This document shows, in pieces, positions 15,061 through 22,636 of a stretch of 32,502 nt of DNA. The notes under the pieces were generated by a model, which was given only the letters and a program-made list of their open reading frames with translations, had not been told where the DNA came from and ran no database searches. Where the stretch lies: positions 1 to 32,502 of the forward strand of contig JAHCJT010000013.1 in assembly GCA_026126245.1 (NCBI GenBank). The letters run 5' to 3'. Every line of letters begins with the position of its first letter. Position 1 is the stretch's first letter. The DNA comes from Alphaproteobacteria bacterium (GTDB lineage Bacteria > Pseudomonadota > Alphaproteobacteria > Reyranellales > Reyranellaceae). A program made the translations under genes and the position numbers.

Positions 15061-16998
15061 TCATGTCGCCACTCCCCGCTGGCGCAGGCGGTCCCACAGC
15101 TGACGCGCGCCGCCGGCGATGCCCTGGGGGAACGACAGCACCAGAGCGAGGATCACCAGACCCAGCAGGGCGCGCCAGAATTCGGTGCGGCGCGCCAGCT
15201 CGTCCTTCAGCCACGTGAACACGGCGGCGCCCGCCACCGGGCCGGTCAAGGTCTCGACGCCACCCAGCAGCACCATGACCAACGCGTCGGTCGACTGCGC
15301 GATCGAGCTGAGCTCGGGTGAGATGCTGCCCTTTGAAAAGGCGAACAGGGCGCCGGCCAGGCCCGCCAGCGCGCCGGCCAGCGCGAAGGCCAGCCACTGC
15401 TGGCGGCGCAGGTCGATGCCGATGGCTTCGACGCGCAACGACGAATCGCGGCCGGCGCGCAATGCGTAGCCGAACGGCGAGAACAGGACGCGCCACAGGA
15501 AGGCGATGCCAAGTGCGCACAGCGCCAGTGCCAGCCAGTAGTAGGCGCTCTTGGAGGCCAGCCACGACGGCGGCCAGACGCCGATCATGCCGTTGCTGCC
15601 GCCGGTCAGCGATCCCCACTGGTAGATCACCGACCAAGCGATCTGCGCGAAGGCCAGGGTCAGCATGGCGAGGTAGACGCCCGACAGCCGCACGCAGAAC
15701 CAGCCGAACAGCAGCGCGAGACCGCCGGCGACGATCGGCGCCATGAGCAAGGTCGCCTCCATCGGCACGGCTGCCCGCTTCAGCAGCAGCGCCGCGGCGT
15801 AGGCGGCGATGCCGAAATAGGCGGCGTGGCCGAACGACACCATGCCCGAGGGCCCCATCAGCACATGCAGACTCACGGCGAACAGCGCGAAGATGATGAT
15901 GTCGGTCAGCAGCACCAGCAGGTAGCGATCGCCGGGCAGCGCCAGCGGCACAAGGGCCAGCAGCACAAGGGCCGGCGCCCACACCTGCCAGCGCGGCGGC
16001 GACAGCGGCGGCGCCGGTTCGGTGGCGGCCCGTTGCACCGCGGGCGGACGGCCCAGCAGGCCGTAAGGTCGTGCGATTAGCACCGCCGCCATGACCAGGA
16101 ACTCGACGACCAGGGTCAGGCGCGAGAACGAGATCTCGATGCCCAGCCACTCGCGCGTACCGAGCGCGACGCAGAACGCCTTCACGACGCCGATCAGGAT
16201 CGCGGCCAGGAAGGCACCGGGCACGCTGCCCAGCCCGCCGACGACCGTGACGACGAAGGCGTCGGCGATCAGCGCCAGGTCCAGCCCGAGATGCGCCGGC
16301 TCGCGCGGCAACTGCAGCGCGCCGCCCAGTCCCGCCAGCATGGCACCAACAAAGAACACGCCGGTGAACAGCCAGGCCTCGTTGACGCCCAGCGCGCCCA
16401 CCATCTCGCGGTCCTGCGTGGCGGCGCGCACCAGCGCCCCCCAGCGCGTGCGGGCCAGCGCCAGCCACAGCCCCAGCAGCACCACGGGCGCGATGACGAT
16501 CAGCGCCAGGTCGTATTGCGGCACGTGGCGGCCGAGAATGTCCACCGTGCCGCTCAGCCCCGGTGCGCGCGGACCGACGAGGTCCTCGGCGCCCCAGACG
16601 GCAAGCGCGATATCCTTGACGACCAGCACGACGGCGAAGGTGGCCAAGAGCTGAAACAGCTCGGGCGCGCGATAGATGCGGCGCAGCACCAGCACCTCGA
16701 TCAGCACGCCGGCGACTCCGACCAGCAAGGCCGCGATCACCACCGCCGCCCAGAAGCCAAGCGGCGAGCGGCCGAATCCGCCGAAGGACAGCAGTGACGT
16801 CTGAAGGCCTTCGAGCAGCGAATAGCCACCGTACAGGCCCAGCATGTAGAGCGAGCCATGAGCGAAATTGACGATGCGCGTGACGCCGAAGATCAGCGAC
16901 AGGCCGGCCGCCACCATGAACAGCGACGAGGCGCCAGCCAGGCCGTTGAGAAGCTGCGCGACGACGGAAGCGAAGGTCACTGCGAACTGGGCCGACAA
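15061..16998 (-). CDS. livHM: Fused LivH-LivM permease of a branched-chain amino acid-type ABC transporter
   Basis: A single 645-residue membrane protein that contains both inner-membrane subunits of a HAAT importer. Residues ~10-305 match LivH (LINGL-like LLNGLAGASSLFMVAAGLSLIFGVTRIVNFAHGSLYMLG, RTRWGALVRAATQDREMVGALGVN, FVVTVVGGLGSVPGAFLAAILIG). After a Pro/Ala linker (~320-345), residues ~350-640 match LivM (LHVLMGPSGMVSFGHAAYFGIAAYAAALL, YLAMLTLAFAQIAWSV, SPFGYALRAGRDSSLRVEAIGID, VLLGGVETLTGPVAGAAVFTWL). About 16-18 membrane helices are expected. The frame opens with TTG (16998); a GTG at 16980 is an alternative, and neither has a strong ribosome site. livK lies upstream, and livG and livF downstream. 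Confidence 0.93.
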   Translation of the reverse strand: MSAQFAVTFASVVAQLLNGLAGASSLFMVAAGLSLIFGVTRIVNFAHGSLYMLGLYGGYSLLEGLQTSLLSFGGFGRSPLGFWAAVVIAALLVGVAGVLIEVLVLRRIYRAPELFQLLATFAVVLVVKDIALAVWGAEDLVGPRAPGLSGTVDILGRHVPQYDLALIVIAPVVLLGLWLALARTRWGALVRAATQDREMVGALGVNEAWLFTGVFFVGAMLAGLGGALQLPREPAHLGLDLALIADAFVVTVVGGLGSVPGAFLAAILIGVVKAFCVALGTREWLGIEISFSRLTLVVEFLVMAAVLIARPYGLLGRPPAVQRAATEPAPPLSPPRWQVWAPALVLLALVPLALPGDRYLLVLLTDIIIFALFAVSLHVLMGPSGMVSFGHAAYFGIAAYAAALLLKRAAVPMEATLLMAPIVAGGLALLFGWFCVRLSGVYLAMLTLAFAQIAWSVIYQWGSLTGGSNGMIGVWPPSWLASKSAYYWLALALCALGIAFLWRVLFSPFGYALRAGRDSSLRVEAIGIDLRRQQWLAFALAGALAGLAGALFAFSKGSISPELSSIAQSTDALVMVLLGGVETLTGPVAGAAVFTWLKDELARRTEFWRALLGLVILALVLSFPQGIAGGARQLWDRLRQRGVAT

Positions 16999-17132
16999 CG
17001 GCCCGCCATTGCAGGCTTGGCTTCGATGTCATTGCGGGCAAGGCGACGAGGCCCGCCCGCGCGAACCGGCGCGGCGAACGTCAAATCGATCCTCGCGTCG
17101 CTTTGGATGACGGTGGCACGGCGGACAGCGGC

Positions 17133-17162
17133 GAACATGCCGGCCGCGCGGCCGGCATGTTC
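17133..17162. repeat. Perfect 30-bp palindrome directly downstream of livK
   Basis: Bases 17133-17147 and 17148-17162 are exact reverse complements (arm GAACATGCCGGCCGC), giving a 15-bp arm with no spacer. On the minus strand it begins 7 nt after the livK stop and precedes the permease gene by about 134 nt. No T-run follows. A role in protecting the 3' end of the livK message, or in partial termination so that binding protein exceeds permease, is inferred. Confidence 0.85.
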
Positions 17163-17169
17163 CGTCGCC

Positions 17170-18372
17170 TCAGTTCGAGGGCCGCATCTTGCGGACATCG
17201 TCGTCGGACGGCAGCGCGTCCTTGCCGTCGACGTAGCGCCAGTTGACCATCATGCCCTTGCCGTCCTTGACGCCGATCTGGCCGACGAAGGCGCCCATGG
17301 TCGACTGGTGGTCGAGCGCGCGATAGGTAATGTCGCCGAACGGCGTCGAATGCGTCAGCCCGGCCATGGCGTCGACCAGCTTCTCCTGGTCGAGTGCGCC
17401 GGCTTTCTTGATCGCGGCGACCGCCGACATCACCACCGAGTAGCCGACGATCGATCCCAGCCGCGGGTAGTCCTTGTACTTCGCCTGATAGGCAGCGAGG
17501 AACTTGGCGTGCGCCGGGATCTTGATCTCGTTCCACGGATAGCCGGTGACGTACCAGCCCTTCGGCGCCTCGTCCTTCAGCGGATCAAGATATTCCGGCT
17601 CGCCGGCCAGCAGGTTGAAGACCTCGACGCCCTTGAACAGCTGGCGCTGGTTGCCCTCGCGCACGAACTTGGCGAGATCGGCGCCGAACAGCGAGCTGAA
17701 GATCGCCTCGGGCTTGGCATCGGCGATGGCCTGGGCCACGGCGCCGGCCTCGATCTTGCCCAGCGGCGAGGCCTGCTCGATGACGAATGTGACATCGGGT
17801 TGCCGGGCCTGCAGCAGCTTCTTGAAGGCGGCCGTGGCCGACTGGCCATACTCGTAGTTGGGATAGACGATGGCCCAGCGCTTCTTCTTGAGTTTGACCG
17901 CGTCGGGGATCAGCATCGCCGTCTGCATGTAGGTCGAGGCGCGCAGGCGGAAGGTGTAGCGGTTGCCCTGATCCCAGACGATCTTGTCGGTCAGCGGCTC
18001 GGCGGCGATGAACAGCGTCTTGCGCTGCTTGGCGAAGTCGGCCACCGCCAGCCCGACATTCGACGGGAAGGTGCCGATCAGGAAAGCGGCCTGCTCGCGG
18101 CTCAGCAGCTCCTCGGCCACCCGCACCGCGTCGCCCGGCGTGCCGCTGTCGTCGCGCGACACGATCTCGATCTTGCGCCCCAGCACGCCGCCGGCGGCGT
18201 TGACCTCGTCCATCGCCAGCTCCCAGCCCTTCTTGTAGGGCTCGAGGAAGGCGGGAAACACCTTGTAGCTGTTGAGCTCGCCGATCTTGATCGGCCCCTG
18301 CTGGGCGCGCGCCGGCAATGCCAGCCCGGCCGCCGAAGCGGCGGCGAGTCCGAGAACGGTCCTGCGTTTCAT
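17170..18372 (-). CDS. Branched-chain amino acid-type ABC transporter substrate-binding protein (LivK-like)
   Basis: A 400-residue periplasmic binding protein of the Leu/Ile/Val-binding superfamily. The export signal MKRRTVLGLAAASAAGLALPARAQ has a twin-arginine-like start. The mature part shows IKIGELNSYKVFPAFLEPYKKGWELAMDEVNAAGGVLGRKIEIVSRDDSGTPGDAVRVAEELLSRE, typical of the family, then GTFPSNVGLAVADFA and WAIVYPNYEYGQSATAAFKKLL. The ATG at 18372 is chosen because the signal peptide begins there; the open frame continues 20 codons upstream without meaning. The ligand is unknown, and LivK-like proteins also bind amides, urea and aromatic acids. It heads the transporter genes and is followed by a perfect palindrome. 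Confidence 0.94.
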   Translation of the reverse strand: MKRRTVLGLAAASAAGLALPARAQQGPIKIGELNSYKVFPAFLEPYKKGWELAMDEVNAAGGVLGRKIEIVSRDDSGTPGDAVRVAEELLSREQAAFLIGTFPSNVGLAVADFAKQRKTLFIAAEPLTDKIVWDQGNRYTFRLRASTYMQTAMLIPDAVKLKKKRWAIVYPNYEYGQSATAAFKKLLQARQPDVTFVIEQASPLGKIEAGAVAQAIADAKPEAIFSSLFGADLAKFVREGNQRQLFKGVEVFNLLAGEPEYLDPLKDEAPKGWYVTGYPWNEIKIPAHAKFLAAYQAKYKDYPRLGSIVGYSVVMSAVAAIKKAGALDQEKLVDAMAGLTHSTPFGDITYRALDHQSTMGAFVGQIGVKDGKGMMVNWRYVDGKDALPSDDDVRKMRPSN

Positions 18373-18603
18373 GGTCTGCGGTCCCCTGGTTCGACTGCCC
18401 CCAACTTGGCGAAACAACGGCGTGCCCCACAAGGGCCGAGCCGCCGTATCCCTCGCCGCGTCGTCCGCTCTCCGGCCGGTCGTGCCCGGAATCCGGAGAT
18501 TGTTCGTAAGCTAACGATGCCCAATCTTATCGCCGGCCGACCGCGGCGGTAAAGACCGTGCGTTCACGCGCGCGCCAGCGCCGCGTCGCGCCGGTGCAGA
18601 GCT

Positions 18604-19188
18604 TCACCGCTGGCCGTCCCACAGCTTGATCTCGTCGGCGCCCAGGCCACCGACGCGCGGGTGCGGCCGGCCGCCGGTCGATAGGCCGACGATGAACACG
18701 ATTTCGTCCGGCTTGGGCCCGTCGGGCACGCAGAATTCGATGGCGTCGAAGTGGCTGCGCACATAGGCGGCGTTGACGTGGTGCAGCGGTATATCGATGC
18801 GCGCGCCGGCGGCGGCGACTTTCACCGTCGAGGGGACCAGCGCCTTGGCGCCGCCCATCGCTTCGCGGATGCCCCAACCGCTGGGCTGGTGCCATAGCGC
18901 GGCGTGTTCCAGTTCGCCGGCGATCCCGACGACCGCACCCTTGCCGTAGGACTCGATCTCCGGCCCCTGCGCGTCGAGCGCCGCGATCAGCCGACGCGTG
19001 ATGTCCAGCGCCAGCGGCTTCAGGTCGTCCATCATCGGCGCGATGTCGGCGACGTAGCGGCCGGCATAGGGGTTGCGGATCACGGCGCCGATGGCGCCCT
19101 TGCGCACCGGGTCGGCCAGCGGCGGCCCGCCGTCGTGCCAGACCTCCTCGATCGCGGTCACGATCTTGCGGATCTCGATGTCGGCCAT
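18604..19188 (-). CDS. AA_synth family protein (PF06684, formerly DUF1185)
   Basis: A 194-residue protein of the amino-acid-synthesis family PF06684, whose reported structures show a chorismate-mutase-like fold variant without a proven reaction. Recognisable stretches are IRKIVTAIEEVWHDGGPPLADPVRKGAIGAVIRNPYAGRYVADI, ESYGKGAVVGIAGELEHAALWHQPSGWGIREAMGGAKALVPSTVKVAAAGARIDIPLHH and YVRSHFDAIEF. GGGGGAG lies in front of the ATG. It sits between the FAD oxidase and livK on the same strand, so it probably acts on the same imported compound. Members are often found next to ABC importers and amidase-type genes, but the role here cannot be specified. Confidence 0.9.
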   Translation of the reverse strand: MADIEIRKIVTAIEEVWHDGGPPLADPVRKGAIGAVIRNPYAGRYVADIAPMMDDLKPLALDITRRLIAALDAQGPEIESYGKGAVVGIAGELEHAALWHQPSGWGIREAMGGAKALVPSTVKVAAAGARIDIPLHHVNAAYVRSHFDAIEFCVPDGPKPDEIVFIVGLSTGGRPHPRVGGLGADEIKLWDGQR

Positions 19189-19201
19189 GGCGCTCCCCCG
19201 A

Positions 19202-19219
19202 GCCGTCGCCCCCGACGGC
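19202..19219. repeat. Hairpin just upstream of the AA_synth gene
   Basis: GCCGTCG (19202-19208) pairs perfectly with CGACGGC (19213-19219) around a CCCC loop. On the minus strand it ends 14 nt before the ATG, next to the GGGGGAG ribosome site. It lies in the junction between the oxidase and AA_synth genes. Confidence 0.45.
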
Positions 19220-19276
19220 CACTATCGGGCCGAACGCCGCCCCTGTCATCCTGCCGTCATGCGTCGGTGTGCGGCC

Positions 19277-20410
19277 TTACGGCGCCTCGCCCGCCGCGTA
19301 GCGCGTGAAGGCGTCGGCGCTGCGCCTGCCGGCCACCATGTCGGCGAAGGCCTCGCCGAGGCAGGCGCCGAACTTGAAGCCGTGGCCGGAGCAATTGGAC
19401 ATCGCCCAGGCGGCCTTGCCCAGCATCAGCGACTGGAAGGTCTCGCGACCGGGCCGGCGGTCGACGGTGTAGTAGCAGACCTTGCCCTCTGCGAGACGGT
19501 AGCGGTCGAGGTCGCGCAGCCGGCCGCGCGCCTGCTCGAACACCGCGCGGGTTTCCTCGGTGCTGGCGATCCGCGGATCGCTCTCCGCATCGCCGCTGCG
19601 GCTGAACAGGTGATCGCCGATCTTCAGCCGCGTCTGCGTGCCGTCTGGCGCCATGACCGGCGGCACGAGATAGAAGCCGGTGGTGCGCTCGGCGCACAGC
19701 AGCGAGGGATGCGCCGCCCAGGCGCGCGCCAGATCGTCCGGCAGATCGACATAGGCCACCACCTGGCGCGATGGCTCGACCCTGGCCGCCACCGATGGCG
19801 CCAGCGCCGCGACCCAGGCGCCGGCAGCAACCAGCACGAGGTCGGCCACGAGCCGCCCGCCGCCGGCAAGCGTCACGCTGCCGGCATCGGCGTCGATCGC
19901 CGCGACCCTTGTATCGGGCCGCAGGCTGGCGCCCTTGTCGGTCAGCCAGCGCGCCAGCGCCGCCACGATGCGGTCGGCCAGCAGCACGCCGCCGTCGGGC
20001 GAATAGAACGCCGCCGCGATGCCCTGCGACTCAACGAGCGGGAACCGCGCCGCCAGCCGCCTGGCATCCAGCTCCTCGACCGCGAAGCCATCGTCGCGCA
20101 GCGCCTTCAGCGACGTCGCCACCCAGTCGTTGGCGAGCGCGCTCATCGACAGCGCGCCGGTATCGACGCAAAGCCTGACGCCGAGATCGGCCCACAGCCG
20201 GTCCCACGCGGCATAGGCATGCGTAATCAGCCGCATGTAGCCGGTCTCGGCACCGTAGGCGCGGCGGATCAGACGGTGCGAGTCGACCGACGTGCCGCGC
20301 GGGTTGGGGATCGGCCCCTGCTCCAGCACCGTCACGCGATGGCCGTCGCGTACCAGCGCCCACGCCGCCCCCAGGCCGGCGATGCCGGCACCGACGATCA
20401 GGATGTGCAT
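19277..20410 (-). CDS. FAD-dependent oxidoreductase (DAO family, sarcosine/amino-acid oxidase-like)
   Basis: A 377-residue cytoplasmic flavoenzyme of the DAO family, which oxidises amines or N-methyl/D-amino acids. The N-terminal dinucleotide fold is MHILIVGAGIAGLGAAWALVRDGHRVTVLEQG with GxGxxG at 7-12. SVDSHRLIRRAYG follows, similar to monomeric sarcosine oxidase. GGVLLADRIVAALARWL, VLVAAGAWVAAL and the closing NCSGHGFKFGACLGEAFADMV resemble the flavin-binding end of that group. The covalent-flavin Cys of sarcosine oxidases may correspond to the Cys in NCSGHG or FGACLG, but I cannot settle this. It lies 45 bp after the ornithine-cyclodeaminase-family gene on the same strand. An amine or imino-acid substrate from the imported compound is inferred. 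Confidence 0.9.
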   Translation of the reverse strand: MHILIVGAGIAGLGAAWALVRDGHRVTVLEQGPIPNPRGTSVDSHRLIRRAYGAETGYMRLITHAYAAWDRLWADLGVRLCVDTGALSMSALANDWVATSLKALRDDGFAVEELDARRLAARFPLVESQGIAAAFYSPDGGVLLADRIVAALARWLTDKGASLRPDTRVAAIDADAGSVTLAGGGRLVADLVLVAAGAWVAALAPSVAARVEPSRQVVAYVDLPDDLARAWAAHPSLLCAERTTGFYLVPPVMAPDGTQTRLKIGDHLFSRSGDAESDPRIASTEETRAVFEQARGRLRDLDRYRLAEGKVCYYTVDRRPGRETFQSLMLGKAAWAMSNCSGHGFKFGACLGEAFADMVAGRRSADAFTRYAAGEAP

Positions 20411-20455
20411 GCCACGATCATTCCTTGCGAGCCTTTCCGTCGGCGATCGAACGCG

Positions 20456-21445
20456 TCACGCGACCGCCAGCTCCGCCGCCGCCAGGTCTTCCAGCGCCGC
20501 GCCGACCGACTTGAAGAGCGTGATGCCCTGGGTGTCCCCCGGCTCGCGGCCGTGGTGTGTGCCGCGGCTGAGCGCATAGAGATCGGCCAGCACGTCGTCC
20601 ACGTCGATCGCGCCGGCGCGCAGCGGCTGCACGATGTCGCCCGCCTCCTTCAGCGCGCCGTCGCGCGTATCGACAAACACCCGGGCGACGCGCACCGCCT
20701 GGTCGTCGCTCTCGCGCATCTCCGGCGTGTAGGCGCCGACCAGATCGACATGCTGGCCGGGCCGCAACCAGGCGCCCTCGACCAGCGGCGTGCGGCTGAG
20801 CGTGGCGCAGCAGATGATGTCGGCGGCCCGCACCGCCTCGGCACGGTCCGTCACGGCACGCACGTCGATGGCCCGACCCAGCGCCGTCGGCAGCGATGTC
20901 GCCAGCCGCGCCGCCAGTGCCTGGGCATGTGCCGCCGTGCGACTCCAGATCGCGACCTCGCGGATCGGGCGTACCTTGGCGTGCACACGGATCAGCTCGG
21001 GCGCCAGCGCGCCGCTGCCGATCATCAGCAGCCGGGCGCTGTCGGGCCGCGACAGGAACCGTGACGCCAGGCCCGAGGCACAGGCGGTGCGCCGCTTGGT
21101 CAGCATGGCGCCATCAAGCAGCGCCAGCGGCTGGCCCGTGGCGCCGTCGAGCAGGAAATACTGACCGCACACCGCCGGCAGGCTGCGCAGGCCGTTGTCG
21201 GGAAAGACCGTGACGATCTTGACACCGATGCGACCGGCCGGCTGACCGCGGACCTTGGGCGGCGTCGTCCACGCCGGCATCAGCAACAACAGCGCGTCGG
21301 CCGAACCGGGACCGGTGGGCGCGGCAATGGTGTGGTGGTGGCGCACCGGCATCTCGACGCCGGCATGGAACGTCGCCTGCAGCCGGTCGATCAGCGCCAG
21401 ATCGTCGAGCGCGGCGTCGACTTGGGCAGCATCCAGCAGCCGCAT
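20456..21445 (-). CDS. Ornithine cyclodeaminase/mu-crystallin family protein
   Basis: A 329-residue NAD(P)-dependent enzyme of the OCD/mu-crystallin family, whose members include ornithine cyclodeaminase, ketimine reductases and alanine or opine-type dehydrogenases. Visible are VRHHHTIAAP, VKIVTVFPDN (substrate Lys), LLDGAMLTKRRTACASGLASRFLSR, the Rossmann LLMIGSGALAPELIRVHAKVRPIREVAIWSR, DIICCATLSRTPLVEG, HVDLVGAYTPEMRESD and ITLFKSVGAALEDLAAAELA. The start codon overlaps the lapA stop by one base (TGATG), so the two are translationally coupled. Next to an amino-acid-type oxidase, a role as imine reductase or cyclodeaminase on the same compound is plausible. Confidence 0.92.
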   Translation of the reverse strand: MRLLDAAQVDAALDDLALIDRLQATFHAGVEMPVRHHHTIAAPTGPGSADALLLLMPAWTTPPKVRGQPAGRIGVKIVTVFPDNGLRSLPAVCGQYFLLDGATGQPLALLDGAMLTKRRTACASGLASRFLSRPDSARLLMIGSGALAPELIRVHAKVRPIREVAIWSRTAAHAQALAARLATSLPTALGRAIDVRAVTDRAEAVRAADIICCATLSRTPLVEGAWLRPGQHVDLVGAYTPEMRESDDQAVRVARVFVDTRDGALKEAGDIVQPLRAGAIDVDDVLADLYALSRGTHHGREPGDTQGITLFKSVGAALEDLAAAELAVA

Positions 21446-21858
21446 CAGCCGCGCGCCCGGGCCGGATCCATGCCTTCGGGATCGACCAGCGCCTGCTGCC
21501 GTTCAAGCGATCGGATTTCGGCCTGCGGTGGGTCCTTCGCCGGCACGATGTCCTTGCGCGCGGCCTTGTCGCGGTTGGCCAGTTCGGTGCGCAGCTGCAC
21601 CACCTCGCGTGCCAGCCGGTCGGCCTCGCGCCGCCGCTCGCGCGCCAGCCTGCGATGGGCCCGGCCGGCCACCCAGCCGAGGGTCAGGCCGACCAGCACG
21701 CCGACCATCAGCAGCAGCACGATGGCCATGTAGAGCGGCATGACGACGTAGTCGCTGAACGGCCACAGGTGCAGCTCGACCGGCGCGCTGTTGCTGACGG
21801 CGATCAGCGCGCCGAGCAGCAGCACAATCGCCAGGGCGATACGGGAAACGATTTTCAT
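21445..21858 (-). CDS. lapA: LapA-domain (DUF1049) inner-membrane protein
   Basis: A 137-residue membrane protein with two N-terminal helices (about 5-22 and 41-65, around SNSAPVELHLWPFSDYVVMPLYMAIVLLLMVGVLVGLTLGWVAG). These are followed by a basic, coiled-coil-like cytoplasmic tail (RAHRRLARERRREADRLAREVVQLRTELANRDK). LapA proteins are linked to lipopolysaccharide assembly, and the gene commonly follows ihfB in proteobacteria, as it does here. The tail past residue 100 (KDIVPAKDPPQAEIRS) looks disordered. It lies 99 bp after ihfB, with a long-armed inverted repeat in between, and overlaps the following cyclodeaminase-family gene by one base. Confidence 0.88.
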   Translation of the reverse strand: MKIVSRIALAIVLLLGALIAVSNSAPVELHLWPFSDYVVMPLYMAIVLLLMVGVLVGLTLGWVAGRAHRRLARERRREADRLAREVVQLRTELANRDKAARKDIVPAKDPPQAEIRSLERQQALVDPEGMDPARARG

Positions 21859-21894
21859 ACGGGCACCCTAACCGGGCCGGCGTCGATGAAACAA

Positions 21895-21952
21895 CGCCGC
21901 CGGTGTCTCTCCCGTTCGGATCTCGAGCTGCCCCGCGGAGGGACCGGCGGCG
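21895..21952. repeat. Inverted repeat between ihfB and lapA
   Basis: CGCCGCCGGT (21895-21904) and ACCGGCGGCG (21943-21952) are perfect 10-bp complements with a 38-nt centre. On the minus strand the structure starts 6 nt after the ihfB stop, so it may stabilise or partly terminate the ihfB message. Confidence 0.55.
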
Positions 21953-21957
21953 ATCGG

Positions 21958-22299
21958 TCAGCCGGCTTCGGTGCTGGCCGTCGGCTTGGGCTGGACACCA
22001 GCGGCAAGCTGGGCGGCGAATTCGCGGTTGATGCGGTCGCGCAGGTCCTTGCCGGTCTTGAAATACGGCACGCGTTTTTCGGTGACCGAAACCGCCTCGC
22101 CGGTGCGCGGATTGCGGCCGGTGCGCGAGTCGCGCTGCTTGACGGAAAAGGCGCCAAACCCGCGCAGCTCGACCCGGTCGCCGCGCGCCAGGGCGTTGCT
22201 GATCTCGTCAAAGATGGTCGCCACGATGCGCTCGACATCCCGCTGATACAAATGGGGATTCAGCGCAGCCAGCTTGGCGATCAGTTCCGACTTGGTCAT
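21958..22299 (-). CDS. ihfB: Integration host factor subunit beta
   Basis: A 113-residue DNA-bending protein that pairs with IHF-alpha. It shows the family pattern [85 protein letters not shown], including the GFGAF turn and the RNPRTGE beta-arm tip with the intercalating Pro. The last ~20 residues ([19 protein letters not shown]) are an extension typical of alphaproteobacterial subunits. The ATG at 22299 matches the family start; the open frame extends upstream into the leader. A good sigma-70-like promoter lies about 106 nt upstream. The gene is the first of the long minus-strand run. Confidence 0.95.
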   Translation of the reverse strand: MTKSELIAKLAALNPHLYQRDVERIVATIFDEISNALARGDRVELRGFGAFSVKQRDSRTGRNPRTGEAVSVTEKRVPYFKTGKDLRDRINREFAAQLAAGVQPKPTASTEAG

Positions 22300-22404
22300 G
22301 GAGGACAGTGCCTTGATCCCGATTTTGGGCCGCCGGGTCGTTGCAGAAACAACAGGTTGTATGACTGTGCCCGGACAGACCCCAACCGTCAACTCTATGT
22401 CCTT

Positions 22405-22433
22405 GTAATATAGACATTTTTTGTCGGCGTCAA
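22405..22433 (-). promoter_or_regulatory. Sigma-70-like promoter for ihfB
   Basis: On the minus strand, TTGACG (22428-22433) is followed after 17 nt by TATTAC (22405-22410); TATATT overlaps it with a 15-nt spacer. The stretch is strikingly AT-rich for this genome. The spacer contains GACA-N5-TGTC (22413-22425), which could be a protein site. The leader to the ihfB ATG would be about 100 nt. No gene is seen in the rest of the 22300-22636 gap. Confidence 0.65.
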
Positions 22434-22636
22434 TCCCCTGCAACCGGACCATCGCCTGCCGCGCCGGTGGCGGCGTCGGACAAACGGCGATTTGCCAAGC
22501 CTTCGCCGGGCCCGAATCGGCCGACGCCATGGCCCGTCGGTCGCGTGTATTTGCAGGCGTGGCGGGCCGACGCCTCTCCCGCCGTCGGCGACGGACGAGC
22601 GCCAGCCGCCAATGACGACCGCGAAATCGGCCGCGC

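Noticed and set aside
15011..17041. 676-codon minus-strand frame overlapping the permease
   Set aside because: It is an Arg/Ala/Gly-rich alternate frame of the livHM gene without membrane segments.
18373..18603. Strong promoter upstream of livK
   Set aside because: Only weak -35/-10 matches were found around TTGGGC and the AT-richer stretch near 18510-18530; not good enough to list.
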